A stretch of DNA of 64,000 nucleotides from an uncultured Clostridia bacterium (GTDB taxonomy: Bacteria > Bacillota > Clostridia > Christensenellales > Borkfalkiaceae): assembly GCA_947631905.1 (NCBI GenBank), contig CANRND010000008.1, forward strand, positions 1 through 64,000. Direction: 5' to 3'. Numbering within the stretch: position 1 is the stretch's first letter; each line of letters opens with the position of its first letter. Below are positions 31,768-41,187 of this stretch, in pieces. The notes below the pieces were generated by a model. That model saw only the letters and a program-made list of their open reading frames with translations, searched no databases and was not told where the DNA came from. Both the position numbers and the translations under genes were made by a program.

Positions 31768-32898
31768 TCAATTTTTTGCTTTTTGGAGGCCGGAATAATA
31801 CGCCTCCGCTTGTTCGGTGAGCGGATACACGGGCTTTCCGCTGCCCTTTAAGTATTCCGTCTGCTCCTTTAAGGAACGCGCCAAACAGGCGTCTAAGTCC
31901 GCCCAAAACAGCGTTCTGAGGTCCTCTACCCCTTTGAACGTTCTGCTCTCCTCCAACAGGTCGGAAAGATAGATGAGTTTTTCGAGAACGCTCATCCCCG
32001 CCCTGCCGCTCGTATGATAGCGGATCGCCTGCAAAATGTCTTCGTCTCCGATCCCGAATACATGCTCCGCAAGGTACGCCCCCGTATATTGGTGCAGAAC
32101 GGGTTCGGGAACGTCCGCGGGCGGCGTAAAGCCAGAAAGTAACGGACTCGACAGCGGAACGTATTTCCCGCAGTCATGGAGCATAGCGGCAAGGAGCGCC
32201 TTTTCAAAGGGGATACCGAGGCCCTTTGCGCGGCGCACGGCAAGCAACGCCACGCGATAGCTGTGCTGTACCCGTTCGGGCTTTTCGAGATCGAGCGCGC
32301 GCGCCGCCTCATAGCGGTATAGCCCCCTTTCGCGGATATACCGCAACACGGCGGGATCGAGGCCGTCCGGGTCCTTTCCGAACGCGAGCGCCACGCGCAG
32401 TTCGGTGGAAGAGACCTCGTTACCGCTAAAAGCGAGTTCAAAAAAATCGGTTCCGAACCGTGCGCGGAAGCGCGCATGAAGCCCCCCGATCTTCTCCGCT
32501 CCCCGTCCGCAGGCGACGAGCGTAACATTTTTCAGAATATCGTCTGGATTTTTCCAACTGAAAAAGTTTTCGAGCATATCCGCGCCGACTAGAAAATATC
32601 GCTCTGCCGCGGGGAACAACTCTTTCAGCCACCTGCAAGTGAGATAGGTGTAGCTCGTCCCCCCCGCGTTGAGTTCGAAATCGCTGACTTCCACATTTTC
32701 CGCAGCGGAAAAGGCGATGCGGCACATCTTTAAGCGGTCGTTCCCGTCCGCCGCGGCGCCGTCCGCCTTGTGGGGAGCGCGGTAAGACGGCATTACGAGA
32801 ACGCGGTCCAGCCCGAGTTCTGTAATCGCCGCTTGTACCAGGCGGACATGCTCCGAATGTACGGGGTCGAAAGATCCGCCGAATAAAGCCACTTTCAT
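31768..32898 (-). CDS. nadD: NadD-YqeK fusion: nicotinate-nucleotide adenylyltransferase plus HD hydrolase
   Basis: A 376-residue fusion. Residues 1-~195 are NadD (MKVALFGGSFDPVHSEHVRL, with the GGSFDPVH nucleotide loop and VSSTELR near the end), making deamido-NAD. Residues ~200-376 are a YqeK HD-domain protein (HSYRVA, MLHDCGKY, HQYTGA, RYHTSGR), a family that hydrolyses diadenosine tetraphosphate. In Bacillus these are two adjacent genes. The TATGAT box ends six bases before the ATG, predicting a leaderless mRNA; an earlier start would lie upstream of the promoter. Confidence 0.92.
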   Translation of the reverse strand: MKVALFGGSFDPVHSEHVRLVQAAITELGLDRVLVMPSYRAPHKADGAAADGNDRLKMCRIAFSAAENVEVSDFELNAGGTSYTYLTCRWLKELFPAAERYFLVGADMLENFFSWKNPDDILKNVTLVACGRGAEKIGGLHARFRARFGTDFFELAFSGNEVSSTELRVALAFGKDPDGLDPAVLRYIRERGLYRYEAARALDLEKPERVQHSYRVALLAVRRAKGLGIPFEKALLAAMLHDCGKYVPLSSPLLSGFTPPADVPEPVLHQYTGAYLAEHVFGIGDEDILQAIRYHTSGRAGMSVLEKLIYLSDLLEESRTFKGVEDLRTLFWADLDACLARSLKEQTEYLKGSGKPVYPLTEQAEAYYSGLQKAKN

Positions 32899-32904
32899 AT
32901 TCAC

Positions 32905-32933
32905 ATCATACCATACTTTTTGCCGCTTTGCAA
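32905..32933 (-). promoter_or_regulatory. Promoter directly abutting the nadD start
   Basis: Minus strand TTGCAA (32928-32933), 17 bp, TATGAT (32905-32910) with an upstream TGG (extended -10). Six bases to the ATG. Confidence 0.8.
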
Positions 32934-32968
32934 GACTAAAATGCAAAATACGGGTCAAAAATCATGTC

Positions 32969-33724
32969 ATGAGAAGTCTGAGTTTTGCGCTTATAGCCGA
33001 TCTTCTGTTTTACAGCGCGTGCGCATTTCTCGCCGCGGTCGGCGTTCTGCGGTTTTACGGCGCGCCGCTGTGGCTCGCGCTTGTGTGCGCCGCCACGATT
33101 GCGCTTGCCGTGGGCGGGATCGCCTTTTTGCTCATGTATCGGAGCCGTCACAAAAAATACCTGACGAAAAAGGAGCGGGAAGCGCGGGAGGCGCTCCTTT
33201 TGCACCTCACTTTGGAAAAGCCCGAGCGGGTGCGCGCCGCACTCCTTTCCGCCTATCTTGCCGACGGAAAAAACGCCCACTGCGAGGGCGATACGCTCGC
33301 GGTGGACGGCGTTCCCGTCGTTCCGCTCTTTACAATGGAACCCGTGAGCGCGGACGAGATCGCGCGTCTGCTGCGCGAATACGGAAAGGAGCCGTTTTGC
33401 GTTGCGTGCAATTCCCTCAGCGCGGACGCGGAAAAATTGCTCTCTGCGTTCGGGATCGCCGCAACAGGGGGCGACGAGATCTATTCCCTCTTCTCCCGCA
33501 CGGAGACGGTCCCCGACCCGCTCATCTGCGGGGAGATCCCGAGAAAGACCGCGAAACAGAAGTTCCGCCGCTCATTTTCAAAGAGCAACGCCCGCCCGTT
33601 CTTCGTGAGCGGGGCGCTGTTGCTTCTCATGAGCTTATTTACCTTTTTTCCGCTCTATTATGTGATCGCGGGGAGCGTTCTTCTCTTCTGCGCCGTCGCC
33701 GTCAGGCTCTTCGGATACGCTTAA
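32969..33724 (+). CDS. Hypothetical membrane protein (251 aa)
   Basis: A 251-residue protein with two N-terminal helices (LSFALIADLLFYSACAFLAAV and LALVCAATIALAVGGIAFLL), a cytoplasmic middle of ~140 residues resembling a small restriction-fold-like alpha/beta domain only loosely (FCVACNSLSADAEKLLSAFG), and two C-terminal helices (ALLLLMSLFTFFPLYYVIAG onward). Family not recognised. TAAAAT at 32937-32942 lies in the divergent spacer; no ribosome site precedes the ATG. Its end is convergent with nnrDE. Confidence 0.65.
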   Translation: MRSLSFALIADLLFYSACAFLAAVGVLRFYGAPLWLALVCAATIALAVGGIAFLLMYRSRHKKYLTKKEREAREALLLHLTLEKPERVRAALLSAYLADGKNAHCEGDTLAVDGVPVVPLFTMEPVSADEIARLLREYGKEPFCVACNSLSADAEKLLSAFGIAATGGDEIYSLFSRTETVPDPLICGEIPRKTAKQKFRRSFSKSNARPFFVSGALLLLMSLFTFFPLYYVIAGSVLLFCAVAVRLFGYA

Positions 33725-35211
33725 AGGGACAGGATGCTCCTGGGCAGAAAGCCGATTATGTCTTCCGCCGATACGGAATATTGGCCGAGTTCGGTTTCCG
33801 CAAGCTCGCCCGCCTTTCCGAGCAAGTAGCAAGAAATACACGCCGCTTCAAAGGGCGGAACGCCCCTTGCGCACGTTCCCGCCAAAAATCCCGCCAGCAC
33901 ATCCCCGCTTCCTCCCCTTGCGAGCGCGGGAGAACCCGTCAGATTGATCGCCGTTCGCACGCCGTCCGTGATGACCGTGCGGTTGTTTTTGAGTACGACG
34001 GTTACGCCGTATTCCCTTGCAAACGCCGCGGCAAGGCCGACGGAGTCGGACAAGATTTCGGGAACCGTCTTCCCCGTGAGACGGGAAAATTCTTTGATGT
34101 GCGGCGTCACGATCACATGGCATTTTTTCTCCCGAAGCAGATCGGCCGAATTGCAGAGGGCAAGGGTATTCAAGGCATCCGCGTCGAGGACGAGCGTCCC
34201 TCTTTGATAGGTGGAAAGGAGTTCGCGGAGAATGGTGCGCGTTCTTTCCCCCGTTCCCGCGTCCATGCCGAAAGCGACGGCCTCGGTAAAAATCGGTTCC
34301 CCGTCGTAGAACGAAAAGCGGCAGGCGGGGTATTTCGCGGCGCACAACGCGCGATGCAGTTCGTCCGCCGATTGAAAGGCCGCAAGTTTTGCCTCGTCCG
34401 CGCAAGGTACTGACGACGAAGTCATATAAATATCGGTATAGCCCGCGCCCGATTTGAGCGCCGCGCCCGCCGCAAGGAGAGGCGCGCCGAGAATATTGCA
34501 GGTCGCAAGAATGGCAACGCTTCCGTAATTTCCCTTGTTGGAGTGCGATCTCCTGTTCGGGAAGAACTTTTTAACGTCCTCATTTTCCCAAATTTCCGCG
34601 CCGTTTTGCGGAGCGAGCCCGATGTCGAGAAGTCCGATCTTTCCCGCAACGTCCGCGCCATCCGCAAGCAGGAGGGCGTTTTTCATGCCGCCCACCGTGA
34701 GGGTTTCATCTGCCTTGACGCAGGGAGAAAGCGCGGCGCCGTTTTCGGAAAGCCCGCTCGGAAGATTGCAGGAGACGACGTAAGCGCCGCTTGCGTTGAT
34801 AAAGCCTATGAGTGCGGCGGCGTCGCCCGAGGGCGCGCTTTTCAGTCCCGTGCCGAAAATGCAGTCTACGATGAGCGCATACCGTCTGCGGGGGATTCGT
34901 CCGAACAGCACGCCGTTGTATTTTTTGGCGGCTTGCGCGCAGTCGTGGGAAAACTTTCCGTTGAGACAAAGCACGGCGACGTCCGCACCCTGCGCGTGTA
35001 GAATGCGGGCCGCCGTAAAGCCATCTCCGCCGTTATTGCCGCCCCCGCAGACAAAGAGCGCGTCGGAGATTTTCCGATCTTTCATCACCCGCAGGATCTC
35101 ACCCGCAAGGGCTTTCCCCGCTCGTTCCATGAGTTCCGTGGAAGAAACGCCGCTCTTGACCGCCCGTTCGTCCGCCGCGCGGACCTCTTTGATCGAATAA
35201 GAATATTTCAT
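33721..35211 (-). CDS. nnrD: Bifunctional NAD(P)HX epimerase/dehydratase
   Basis: A 496-residue bifunctional repair enzyme. The N-terminal YjeF_N epimerase (FVCGGGNNGGDGFTAARIL near residue 55) is followed by a ribokinase-like ADP-dependent dehydratase with RSHSNKGNYGSVAIL and ALARGGSGDVLAGFLAGTC. It restores hydrated NADH and NADPH. The start at 35211 (MKYSYSIKEVRAADERAVKS) fits the family. It begins four bases after the birA stop, in a recX-birA-nnr operon. Confidence 0.94.
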   Translation of the reverse strand: MKYSYSIKEVRAADERAVKSGVSSTELMERAGKALAGEILRVMKDRKISDALFVCGGGNNGGDGFTAARILHAQGADVAVLCLNGKFSHDCAQAAKKYNGVLFGRIPRRRYALIVDCIFGTGLKSAPSGDAAALIGFINASGAYVVSCNLPSGLSENGAALSPCVKADETLTVGGMKNALLLADGADVAGKIGLLDIGLAPQNGAEIWENEDVKKFFPNRRSHSNKGNYGSVAILATCNILGAPLLAAGAALKSGAGYTDIYMTSSSVPCADEAKLAAFQSADELHRALCAAKYPACRFSFYDGEPIFTEAVAFGMDAGTGERTRTILRELLSTYQRGTLVLDADALNTLALCNSADLLREKKCHVIVTPHIKEFSRLTGKTVPEILSDSVGLAAAFAREYGVTVVLKNNRTVITDGVRTAINLTGSPALARGGSGDVLAGFLAGTCARGVPPFEAACISCYLLGKAGELAETELGQYSVSAEDIIGFLPRSILSL

Positions 35212-35215
35212 AGCC

Positions 35216-35893
35216 TTAGAATTTGATTGCAATTTCCGCAGATGAGAGCGCGCGGAGGCCGCCGCTTTCGATGAGAAGCCGTCCGTCAGGCAAGATCTCC
35301 CGCGCGGTCGCCTTATATTGCCGCCCGTTCTCGGTGACCTGCACCCGCTTGCCCAAAAATTTGACGTAGGAGAGATAGTCGGAAAAGGCGGACGGCGCAA
35401 GAAAGTTTCCGATCAAGGCCTCGCGCACCTCCTCCGCCGAGGGCGGAGCGGGCAAAAGTTCCCGCATATTTACGGCGATGCCGCCAAGACCGTCCAGCGC
35501 GTTTGAAACGTTCAGCCCTATGCCGACGATACTCGCGCGCACCGCTCCGTCCGAAAGCGTATTTTCGATGAGAATGCCCGCGATCTTTCTGCCGCCCGCA
35601 AGTACGTCGTTACACCACTTGATCTCGGGCTTTATCCCGAACGCTTCCACCGTCTTACAGACGGCGACGGCGGAGTGCGCCATGATCTCAAACGCCCGTT
35701 CCGCGGGGAAACCGTTGTAAAAAGTGAGCGCCGAAAGATAGACGCCGCCCTCTTCCGAAAGAAAGGAACGCCCTTTGGTTCCCCTCCCGCCCGTTTGCCG
35801 CTCCGCGCACACGATCATATCCTCGCCGCCCGCAAGAAACTGCTTCAAATAATCGTTGGTGGAAGAGACCTCCGCGAGATAGACGCGTTTCAT
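35216..35893 (-). CDS. birA: Biotin--acetyl-CoA-carboxylase ligase
   Basis: A 225-residue biotin protein ligase. Visible: VSSTNDYL, the biotinyl-AMP loop GGRGTKGR, IKWCNDVLAGGRKIAGILIE and VGIGLNVSN. It lacks the N-terminal HTH of bifunctional BirA, so it is a ligase only (group I). The start overlaps recX by 4 bp, and it is followed by nnrD. Confidence 0.94.
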   Translation of the reverse strand: MKRVYLAEVSSTNDYLKQFLAGGEDMIVCAERQTGGRGTKGRSFLSEEGGVYLSALTFYNGFPAERAFEIMAHSAVAVCKTVEAFGIKPEIKWCNDVLAGGRKIAGILIENTLSDGAVRASIVGIGLNVSNALDGLGGIAVNMRELLPAPPSAEEVREALIGNFLAPSAFSDYLSYVKFLGKRVQVTENGRQYKATAREILPDGRLLIESGGLRALSSAEIAIKF

Positions 35894-36501
35894 TCGTCCT
35901 CCTCCGCAAGGGAACCGAGCGCGGCGCGGGCGGTATCGTAGTCGAACCCCCGCGCAATAAGGTGGGAAAACGCCTTTTGCAACGTCTTGCGGTCAACTGT
36001 TTTGCCGCGGAGATATTTTGCCAAAACGGCTTTGGCGCTCTCCTCTTCCCCTGTCAGAGTATTGAGCGCACTCTGGATCTGCTCGTCTGCGATCCCTTTC
36101 CGTTTGAGTTCGGCCGCAAGGAGGCGCTTCCCCTTTCGGTTTCCCGCCTGCCCCACATAGGAGACGGCGTAAGCTCCGTCGTCGAGGTAGCCGTACTCTT
36201 TCATTTTCTCCGCGACATAATCGCACACATCGTCGAGGTAGCCCTTCCGTTTGAGATAATCGCGGACTTCGCGCTCCGTTTTCATCGTCGCGGTGATGTG
36301 GGAAAGCGCCTTGTCGAGCGCGGTCGTCTTTTCGCTTTCGAGCTGCATCTGGGAAAGTTGTTCCGCCGTCACCTGCATGCCCGCTTTCAAGCGGTTCAGC
36401 ACCACCGTTTCGAGCTTCATGCCGCAGTAAAATCTGCCGTCTACTTCGATGTTGCACCTTGTTTTGTCTTTCAGCTGGGGAGTGATCGCCGTAATTTCCA
36501 T
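35890..36501 (-). CDS. recX: Regulatory protein RecX
   Basis: A 203-residue RecX family protein, a modulator of RecA, with three-helix repeats: RTEREVRDYLKRKGY-like segments (EREVRDYLKRKGYLDDVCDY, GYLDDGAYAVSYV, LLAAELKRKGIADEQI). The start at 36501 (MEITAITPQLKDKTRCNIEV) is nine bases after TATAAT, so the leader is only a few bases and lacks a ribosome site. First gene of the recX-birA-nnrD operon. Confidence 0.9.
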   Translation of the reverse strand: MEITAITPQLKDKTRCNIEVDGRFYCGMKLETVVLNRLKAGMQVTAEQLSQMQLESEKTTALDKALSHITATMKTEREVRDYLKRKGYLDDVCDYVAEKMKEYGYLDDGAYAVSYVGQAGNRKGKRLLAAELKRKGIADEQIQSALNTLTGEEESAKAVLAKYLRGKTVDRKTLQKAFSHLIARGFDYDTARAALGSLAEEDE

Positions 36502-36510
36502 CGTTCTATT

Positions 36511-36539
36511 ATTATAGCACAGCCCGCCGCGGGATGCAA
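36511..36539 (-). promoter_or_regulatory. Promoter of recX-birA-nnrD
   Basis: Minus strand TTGCAT (36534-36539), 17 bp, TATAAT (36511-36516) with an extended -10 TGC. Nine bases to the ATG. Confidence 0.8.
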
Positions 36540-36545
36540 GAAAAT

Positions 36546-36579
36546 TTTGGGCGCGCAACTCAGGTTGCGCGCCCAAAAA
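36546..36579 (-). terminator. Terminator of clpB
   Basis: Perfect 15-bp stem TTTTGGGCGCGCAAC / GTTGCGCGCCCAAAA with loop TCAG, directly after the clpB stop. Confidence 0.9.
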
Positions 36580-39156
36580 TCAGAGCTTCAAAACCAGTCC
36601 GTTTTCTCCCCTGTCGAGGGTCAACACCGTCCCCGCAGGCGGATTCTGTTCGATGAGATATTTTGCGATCGGCGTTTCGGCATGTGTCTGCAAGAACCTC
36701 TTCAAGGGCCGCGCGCCGTAAACGCTGTCGTAGCCGTAATCGGCGATATACTGCTTGGCGGCGTTCGTCACCGTTAAGCCGATATGCTCGGCGGCCAGCC
36801 GCGTTTCGAGCTTCCGGAGCATGATCTCCACGATGTCCGAAATGTTCTCCCGCGAGAGCGGCTTAAAGAGAATGATCTCGTCCAGCCTGTTCAAAAATTC
36901 GGGGCGGAAAGAGCGTTTCAAAAGCGCGTTCACTTCCTCGCGCGCGTCCCCGCTCACTTCACCGTTCTCGATCCCCTCGGAGATGATGCCCGAACCCAAA
37001 TTGGACGTCAGAATGATGATGGTATTCTTAAAATCCACCGTTCTGCCCTGCGAGTCGGTGATCCTGCCGTCGTCAAGCACCTGCAAGAGGATGTTGAACA
37101 CGTCGGGGTGCGCCTTTTCGATCTCGTCGAAGAGGACGATGGAATAAGGACGGCGGCGGACTGCTTCGGTCAGCGTGCCGCCCTCTTCGTAGCCGACGTA
37201 TCCGGGAGGCGCGCCGACAAGACGGGACACGGAGAACTTCTCCATGTATTCGCTCATATCGATGCGGACGATGTTTTTCTCGTCGTCGAAGAGATTTTCC
37301 GCAAGCGATTTGGCAAGTTCTGTCTTACCCACGCCCGTCGGGCCGAGGAACAGGAACGAGCCGATTGGGCGGTTCGGGTCGGAAATGCCCGCCCTTGCGC
37401 GCAAAATTGCCTCGGAGACTTTGGTAACGGCCTCCTCCTGCCCCACGAGCCGCTTGTGGATCTCCTCGGGCAGGCGCAGAAGTTTTGCTTTCTCGCCCTC
37501 TTTCAGGCGGGTGACGGGAATGCCCGTCCACCGCGCGACGATCTGGTTGATCTGCTCCTCGGTGACTTCGTCCTGCAAGAGCGCGTTGTCACGCTGCGCC
37601 TCTTTCGCGGCGTTGAGCTTCTTTTCGATCTCGGGGATCTCGCCGTATTCGAGCCGCCCCGCGGTGTTATAGTCCCCCCGCTGTTTGGCGCTTTCTAGCT
37701 CCCCGCGCAACGTATCGAGCTTCTCTTTGAGTTCTTTCTCGGCGCGGATCTCGGCTTTCTCGTCCTCCCACTTCGCTTTCATGCCGTTGAACTTTTCTTT
37801 GCAGTCGGCAAGCTCTTTTTTTATCGTTTCCAGCCGCGCCTGCGAGAGATTGTCCTGCTCCTTTTCGAGGGCGTTCTCCTCCACTTCGAGCTGTACGATC
37901 TTGCGGTTGAGAGCGTCCATTTCGGCGGGCATAGAGTCGATCTCGGTGCGGATCATCGCCGCGGCTTCGTCCACAAGGTCGATCGCCTTGTCGGGCAAAA
38001 AGCGGTCGGTGATATAGCGGTTGGAAAGAGTTGCCGCCGCAACGAGCGCGTCGTCGTGGATGCGCACGCCGTGGAAAATTTCAAACCGCTCTTTGAGGCC
38101 CCGCAGAATGGAGACCGTGTCTTCCACGGTCGGTTCGCCCACGAGGACGGGCTGGAAACGCCGTTCGAGCGCCGCGTCCTTTTCGATGTATTTGCGGTAT
38201 TCGTCGAGTGTGGTCGCGCCGATGCAGTGGAGTTCCCCCCGCGCCAAAAGAGGCTTTAAGAGGTTGCCCGCGTCCATCGCGCCCTCGCTCTTTCCCGCTC
38301 CCACGACGGTGTGGAGTTCGTCGATGAAGAGCAAAATATTCCCCTCCGACTTTGTGACTTCCTGCAAGACGGCTTTGAGCCGTTCCTCAAACTCGCCGCG
38401 GTACTTTGCGCCCGCAATGAGCGCGCCCATGTCGAGGGAGAAGAGGGTCTTATGCTTCAAGCCCTCGGGAACGTCCCCCTTTACAATGCGCTGTGCAAGC
38501 CCCTCCGCGATCGCGGTCTTGCCCACCCCGGGTTCCCCGATGAGAACGGGGTTGTTTTTGGTCTTGCGGGAGAGAATGCGGATGACATTGCGGATCTCTT
38601 CATCCCTGCCGATAACGGGTTCGAGCTTATGTTCGCGCGCCCGCTTGGTGAGGTCCATGCCGTACTTTTCGAGCGCCTCGTAGGAGTCTTCGGGGTTATC
38701 GCTCTTTACGTTTTGGTTGCCGCGCACCTCTTTCATCCCTTTAAGGAAGCCGTCTTTTGTCACGCCGAAGCGCTTGAAAACTTCTTTGAGCCGATCCTCG
38801 GCGTTATCGAAGAGGCACAAAAAGAGATGTTCGACGGAGACATAGTCATCCTTCATGCTTGCGGCGAGCTTTTCCGCCTCGGCAAGGGTGCGCGCGAGCG
38901 CAGAGGTGGCATATGCCTGCCCCGCACCGCTCCCCGAAACGCGGGGAAGCCGCTCCACTTCCTCTTTGACGGCCCGTTGAAACCCGTTTGCGTCCGTCCC
39001 CGCGCGGGAGAGGATGCGAAAGACAAGCCCATCGCTTTCGAGGAGCGCAAGGCAGAGGTGGGTGCAGCTTAGCTCGGAATTGCCGTATTCGAGTGCGGTG
39101 TTCTGCGCCGACTGGATCGCCGCGAGCGATTTTTGCGTATATTTATTTGCGTCCAT
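36580..39156 (-). CDS. clpB: ATP-dependent disaggregase ClpB
   Basis: An 858-residue ClpB. The N-domain (1-~145) is followed by AAA+ 1 with [16 protein letters not shown], a coiled-coil middle domain (~400-520, [20 protein letters not shown]) and AAA+ 2 with [16 protein letters not shown]. It rescues aggregated proteins with DnaK. AGGAGG-type RBS. A hairpin-forming repeat (39172-39211) occupies the 5' leader directly before the ribosome site. No clear CIRCE or CtsR box was recognised. Confidence 0.97.
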   Translation of the reverse strand: MDANKYTQKSLAAIQSAQNTALEYGNSELSCTHLCLALLESDGLVFRILSRAGTDANGFQRAVKEEVERLPRVSGSGAGQAYATSALARTLAEAEKLAASMKDDYVSVEHLFLCLFDNAEDRLKEVFKRFGVTKDGFLKGMKEVRGNQNVKSDNPEDSYEALEKYGMDLTKRAREHKLEPVIGRDEEIRNVIRILSRKTKNNPVLIGEPGVGKTAIAEGLAQRIVKGDVPEGLKHKTLFSLDMGALIAGAKYRGEFEERLKAVLQEVTKSEGNILLFIDELHTVVGAGKSEGAMDAGNLLKPLLARGELHCIGATTLDEYRKYIEKDAALERRFQPVLVGEPTVEDTVSILRGLKERFEIFHGVRIHDDALVAAATLSNRYITDRFLPDKAIDLVDEAAAMIRTEIDSMPAEMDALNRKIVQLEVEENALEKEQDNLSQARLETIKKELADCKEKFNGMKAKWEDEKAEIRAEKELKEKLDTLRGELESAKQRGDYNTAGRLEYGEIPEIEKKLNAAKEAQRDNALLQDEVTEEQINQIVARWTGIPVTRLKEGEKAKLLRLPEEIHKRLVGQEEAVTKVSEAILRARAGISDPNRPIGSFLFLGPTGVGKTELAKSLAENLFDDEKNIVRIDMSEYMEKFSVSRLVGAPPGYVGYEEGGTLTEAVRRRPYSIVLFDEIEKAHPDVFNILLQVLDDGRITDSQGRTVDFKNTIIILTSNLGSGIISEGIENGEVSGDAREEVNALLKRSFRPEFLNRLDEIILFKPLSRENISDIVEIMLRKLETRLAAEHIGLTVTNAAKQYIADYGYDSVYGARPLKRFLQTHAETPIAKYLIEQNPPAGTVLTLDRGENGLVLKL

Positions 39157-39171
39157 ATTTTTTCCTCCTCC

Positions 39172-39211
39172 TCACGGAAAAAAGATTTTGCAAAGCAAAA
39201 GATTTTTCGTG
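39172..39211. repeat. Palindromic repeat in the clpB leader
   Basis: TCACGGAAAAAAGATTTTGC / GCAAAAGATTTTTCGTGA around AAA: the same imperfect palindrome as at 54761-54798. It lies between a TATAAT box at about 39223 and the clpB ribosome site, so it is transcribed. Confidence 0.75.
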
Positions 39212-39268
39212 AACTATTTATTATATACCCAAAATCAAAGGCGATAAACAAAAAGCGGGGAGCGGAAG

Positions 39269-39297
39269 TTGCAAATTTTTTTCGGCTGTGCTATAAT
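39269..39297 (+). promoter_or_regulatory. Extended -10 promoter of the CmpB-like gene
   Basis: TTGCAA (39269-39274), 17 bp, TATAAT (39292-39297) preceded by TGC. Confidence 0.8.
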
Positions 39298-39323
39298 GCA
39301 AAAAAATCACAAAGGAAATGCGA

Positions 39324-40061
39324 ATGAAATTTTTAGACGGACTTTTGGTGGCGGCGTTCCTCTTTATTGTGGGGAGCATGCTCGGCTGGGTGATCGAGGT
39401 GTTCTTCCGCAGATTTTTCTCGGCGAAGAAGTGGATCAACCCCGGTTTTTTGACGGGTCCCTATATCCCCCTCTACGGCTTCGGACTCTCGCTGATGTTT
39501 GCGATCTCCCTCATTCCTATCCACACGGGCCACGAGTGGCTCGACGCGCTCCTCATTATTCTCATTATGGGCGCAATGATGACTGTGATCGAATACATCG
39601 CCGGGCTCATCTTTATCAAGGGCATGAAGATCAAGCTGTGGGACTACTCCAACCAATGGGGAAACATTCAAGGCATTATCTGTCCCCTCTTCTCCTTTTT
39701 GTGGCTCCTCGTGGCGGCGGGCTTCTATTTCCTCATGGACGGCGCCGTGCTGGAAGCGGTAACGTGGTTCGTCAACAATATGTGGTTCTCTTTCTTTGTG
39801 GGGATCGTTTTGGGGATCTTCCTTGTCGATCTCGGGCATTCGCTCAATCTCTCCGTGAAGATCAGAAAGTTTGCCCAAGAGAAGCAGATCGTGGTCCACT
39901 TCGAACATTTAAAAGAGAGCGTGAAAGACCATGTGGAAAATTTCGAAACAAAGCATGCAAGTTTCTGTTTCCCGTTCAAATCGGCGCGGAAGTTTGCCGA
40001 CGAACTCGAGACTTACGCCGAAAAGGCGCTTTCCGAACTCAAAGACCGCAAGAAAAAGTGA
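39324..40061 (+). CDS. ABC-transporter permease-type (CmpB family) membrane protein
   Basis: A 245-residue protein with about five helices and the PF06541-like pattern SMLGWVIEVFFRRF, FLTGPYIPLYGFGLSLMF, YIAGLIFIKGMKIKLWDYS and NIQGIICPLFSFLW. Proteins of this family are annotated as putative ABC permeases, but many stand alone as here. A charged helical tail follows (~190-245). The start at 39324 has AAAGGAA six bases upstream; ATG 39318 overlaps that site. Confidence 0.8.
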   Translation: MKFLDGLLVAAFLFIVGSMLGWVIEVFFRRFFSAKKWINPGFLTGPYIPLYGFGLSLMFAISLIPIHTGHEWLDALLIILIMGAMMTVIEYIAGLIFIKGMKIKLWDYSNQWGNIQGIICPLFSFLWLLVAAGFYFLMDGAVLEAVTWFVNNMWFSFFVGIVLGIFLVDLGHSLNLSVKIRKFAQEKQIVVHFEHLKESVKDHVENFETKHASFCFPFKSARKFADELETYAEKALSELKDRKKK

Positions 40062-40074
40062 TTGCATGAGATAC

Positions 40075-40110
40075 GGCGGCGCCCCGCAGACAAGTCTGCG
40101 GGGCGCCGCC
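40075..40110. terminator. Bidirectional terminator
   Basis: A 17-bp perfect stem starting GGCGGCGCCCCGCAGAC, loop AA, then TGTTTT; between convergent genes. Confidence 0.88.
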
Positions 40111-40114
40111 TGTT

Positions 40115-40567
40115 TTAATCGGTTCGTTTGAGCAAAAGCGTGTTTTCCAGAAAGGCAACGAGCTTTTTCTCACGGCTCTTCGCGCTCGTGAACGGAAAGG
40201 CAAAACTGCCGCCCCACACGGGATTTCCCGAGGCGAGGTATGCAACCATAACAAGATCGCCCGCAAGGAGCAACACCGTCAGCGGCAGAAAGATGAGGCA
40301 AGTAAGCGCAGTAAAAAAGTAATCGTACCACCGCCACGGCTTGCCGACGAGTTGTATCTCACCTTTCACAACGCACCCGTTTTCTTCGGAAAGCGTTCCG
40401 AGAAAGGCATACTGCGGCTTTTTTCCGCGGCGGCAAACGACGATCTCCACACGATCGCCCTTGCAAAAGACCGCCATTTTGAGCTTCTTTGCGCGCTCGG
40501 CCGTCTTTGCGCTCTCCATACGGTTTTTCAGTTGTTTTTTGTTTTCCGTCGTTGTAAATTCCATCAT
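40115..40567 (-). CDS. Hypothetical membrane protein, last gene of the DUF6442 operon
   Basis: A 150-residue protein with a charged N-terminus (NKKQLKNRMESAKTAERAKK), a small beta-rich segment (GDRVEIVVCRRGKKPQYAFL) and one or two helices (YFFTALTCLIFLPLTVLLLA). Family not recognised. It starts three bases before the HTH gene ends, in the same transcript as two DUF6442 proteins. Confidence 0.6.
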   Translation of the reverse strand: MMEFTTTENKKQLKNRMESAKTAERAKKLKMAVFCKGDRVEIVVCRRGKKPQYAFLGTLSEENGCVVKGEIQLVGKPWRWYDYFFTALTCLIFLPLTVLLLAGDLVMVAYLASGNPVWGGSFAFPFTSAKSREKKLVAFLENTLLLKRTD

Positions 40568-40570
40568 TTC

Positions 40571-40777
40571 CTAAAAGTAAAAGAGTTCTTCAAAGGTTTT
40601 ATCGAGCGCGATGCAGAGAATCAGGGCAAGCTTCGCCGTGGGGCAGAACTGTCCCGTTTCGATGGAGGAGATCGTGTTGCGCGAAACGCCGACGAGCGCG
40701 GCAAGCTCCCCCTGCGATAAATTTTTTTCCGCACGCACCTCTTTCAGGCGGTTGCGGAGAACAAGTTTTTCGTCCAT
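40571..40777 (-). CDS. XRE-family regulator of the DUF6442 operon
   Basis: A 68-residue compact Xre/YozG-type HTH: MDEKLVLRNRLKEVRAEKNL, SQGELAALVGVSRNTISSIE, then ALDKTFEELFYF. The start at 40777 follows a weak CGGGCGGA. Third gene of the four-gene operon; it probably represses its own promoter at 41621-41649, which carries paired palindromic boxes. Confidence 0.85.
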   Translation of the reverse strand: MDEKLVLRNRLKEVRAEKNLSQGELAALVGVSRNTISSIETGQFCPTAKLALILCIALDKTFEELFYF

Positions 40778-40787
40778 TCCGCCCGAT

Positions 40788-41177
40788 TTATTTCCCCGCA
40801 AGGGACAAGCCCCATTCCACCCAGTACAGGATCGCCGCCGCGAGGCCGACCGCCGTCACAATGAGCGAGAGCACTTTCAGCTTCTTGTTTGTCGTGATGA
40901 ACAGTTCCACGGCATTCTGCGCGACAAGCCCGGTAAAGATGATCGCCATGAGATCGTAAGGGACGGTATCCTCCGTGCATATCCGCACGAAGAGAACGAC
41001 GGCGCAGGCAAGCACCGTCGCCATAAATCCGACGTACTTTGACCACAGTCTACGGCCCTGTTCCCGCTCGTCGCCGTTTATCCCATTCTCCTTACGGCTC
41101 CGCGCCAAAACTTCCTCTTTGGAGAGGGCGGGTTCTTCTGTGTTTTGATTTTCTTCGCTGTTGAAATTTTCTTCCAT
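40788..41177 (-). CDS. DUF6442 family membrane protein (copy 2)
   Basis: A 129-residue paralogue of the preceding gene. The motif LSKEEVLARSRKENGINGDE is followed by three helices (FMATVLACAVVLFVRIC, DLMAIIFTGLVAQNAVELFI, VLSLIVTAVGLAAAILYW). DUF6442 proteins are small membrane proteins with this acidic-basic head, usually coded with an XRE regulator. Function unknown. The chosen start gives MEENFNSEENQNTEEPA. Confidence 0.75.
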   Translation of the reverse strand: MEENFNSEENQNTEEPALSKEEVLARSRKENGINGDEREQGRRLWSKYVGFMATVLACAVVLFVRICTEDTVPYDLMAIIFTGLVAQNAVELFITTNKKLKVLSLIVTAVGLAAAILYWVEWGLSLAGK

Positions 41178-41187
41178 GACACACTCC

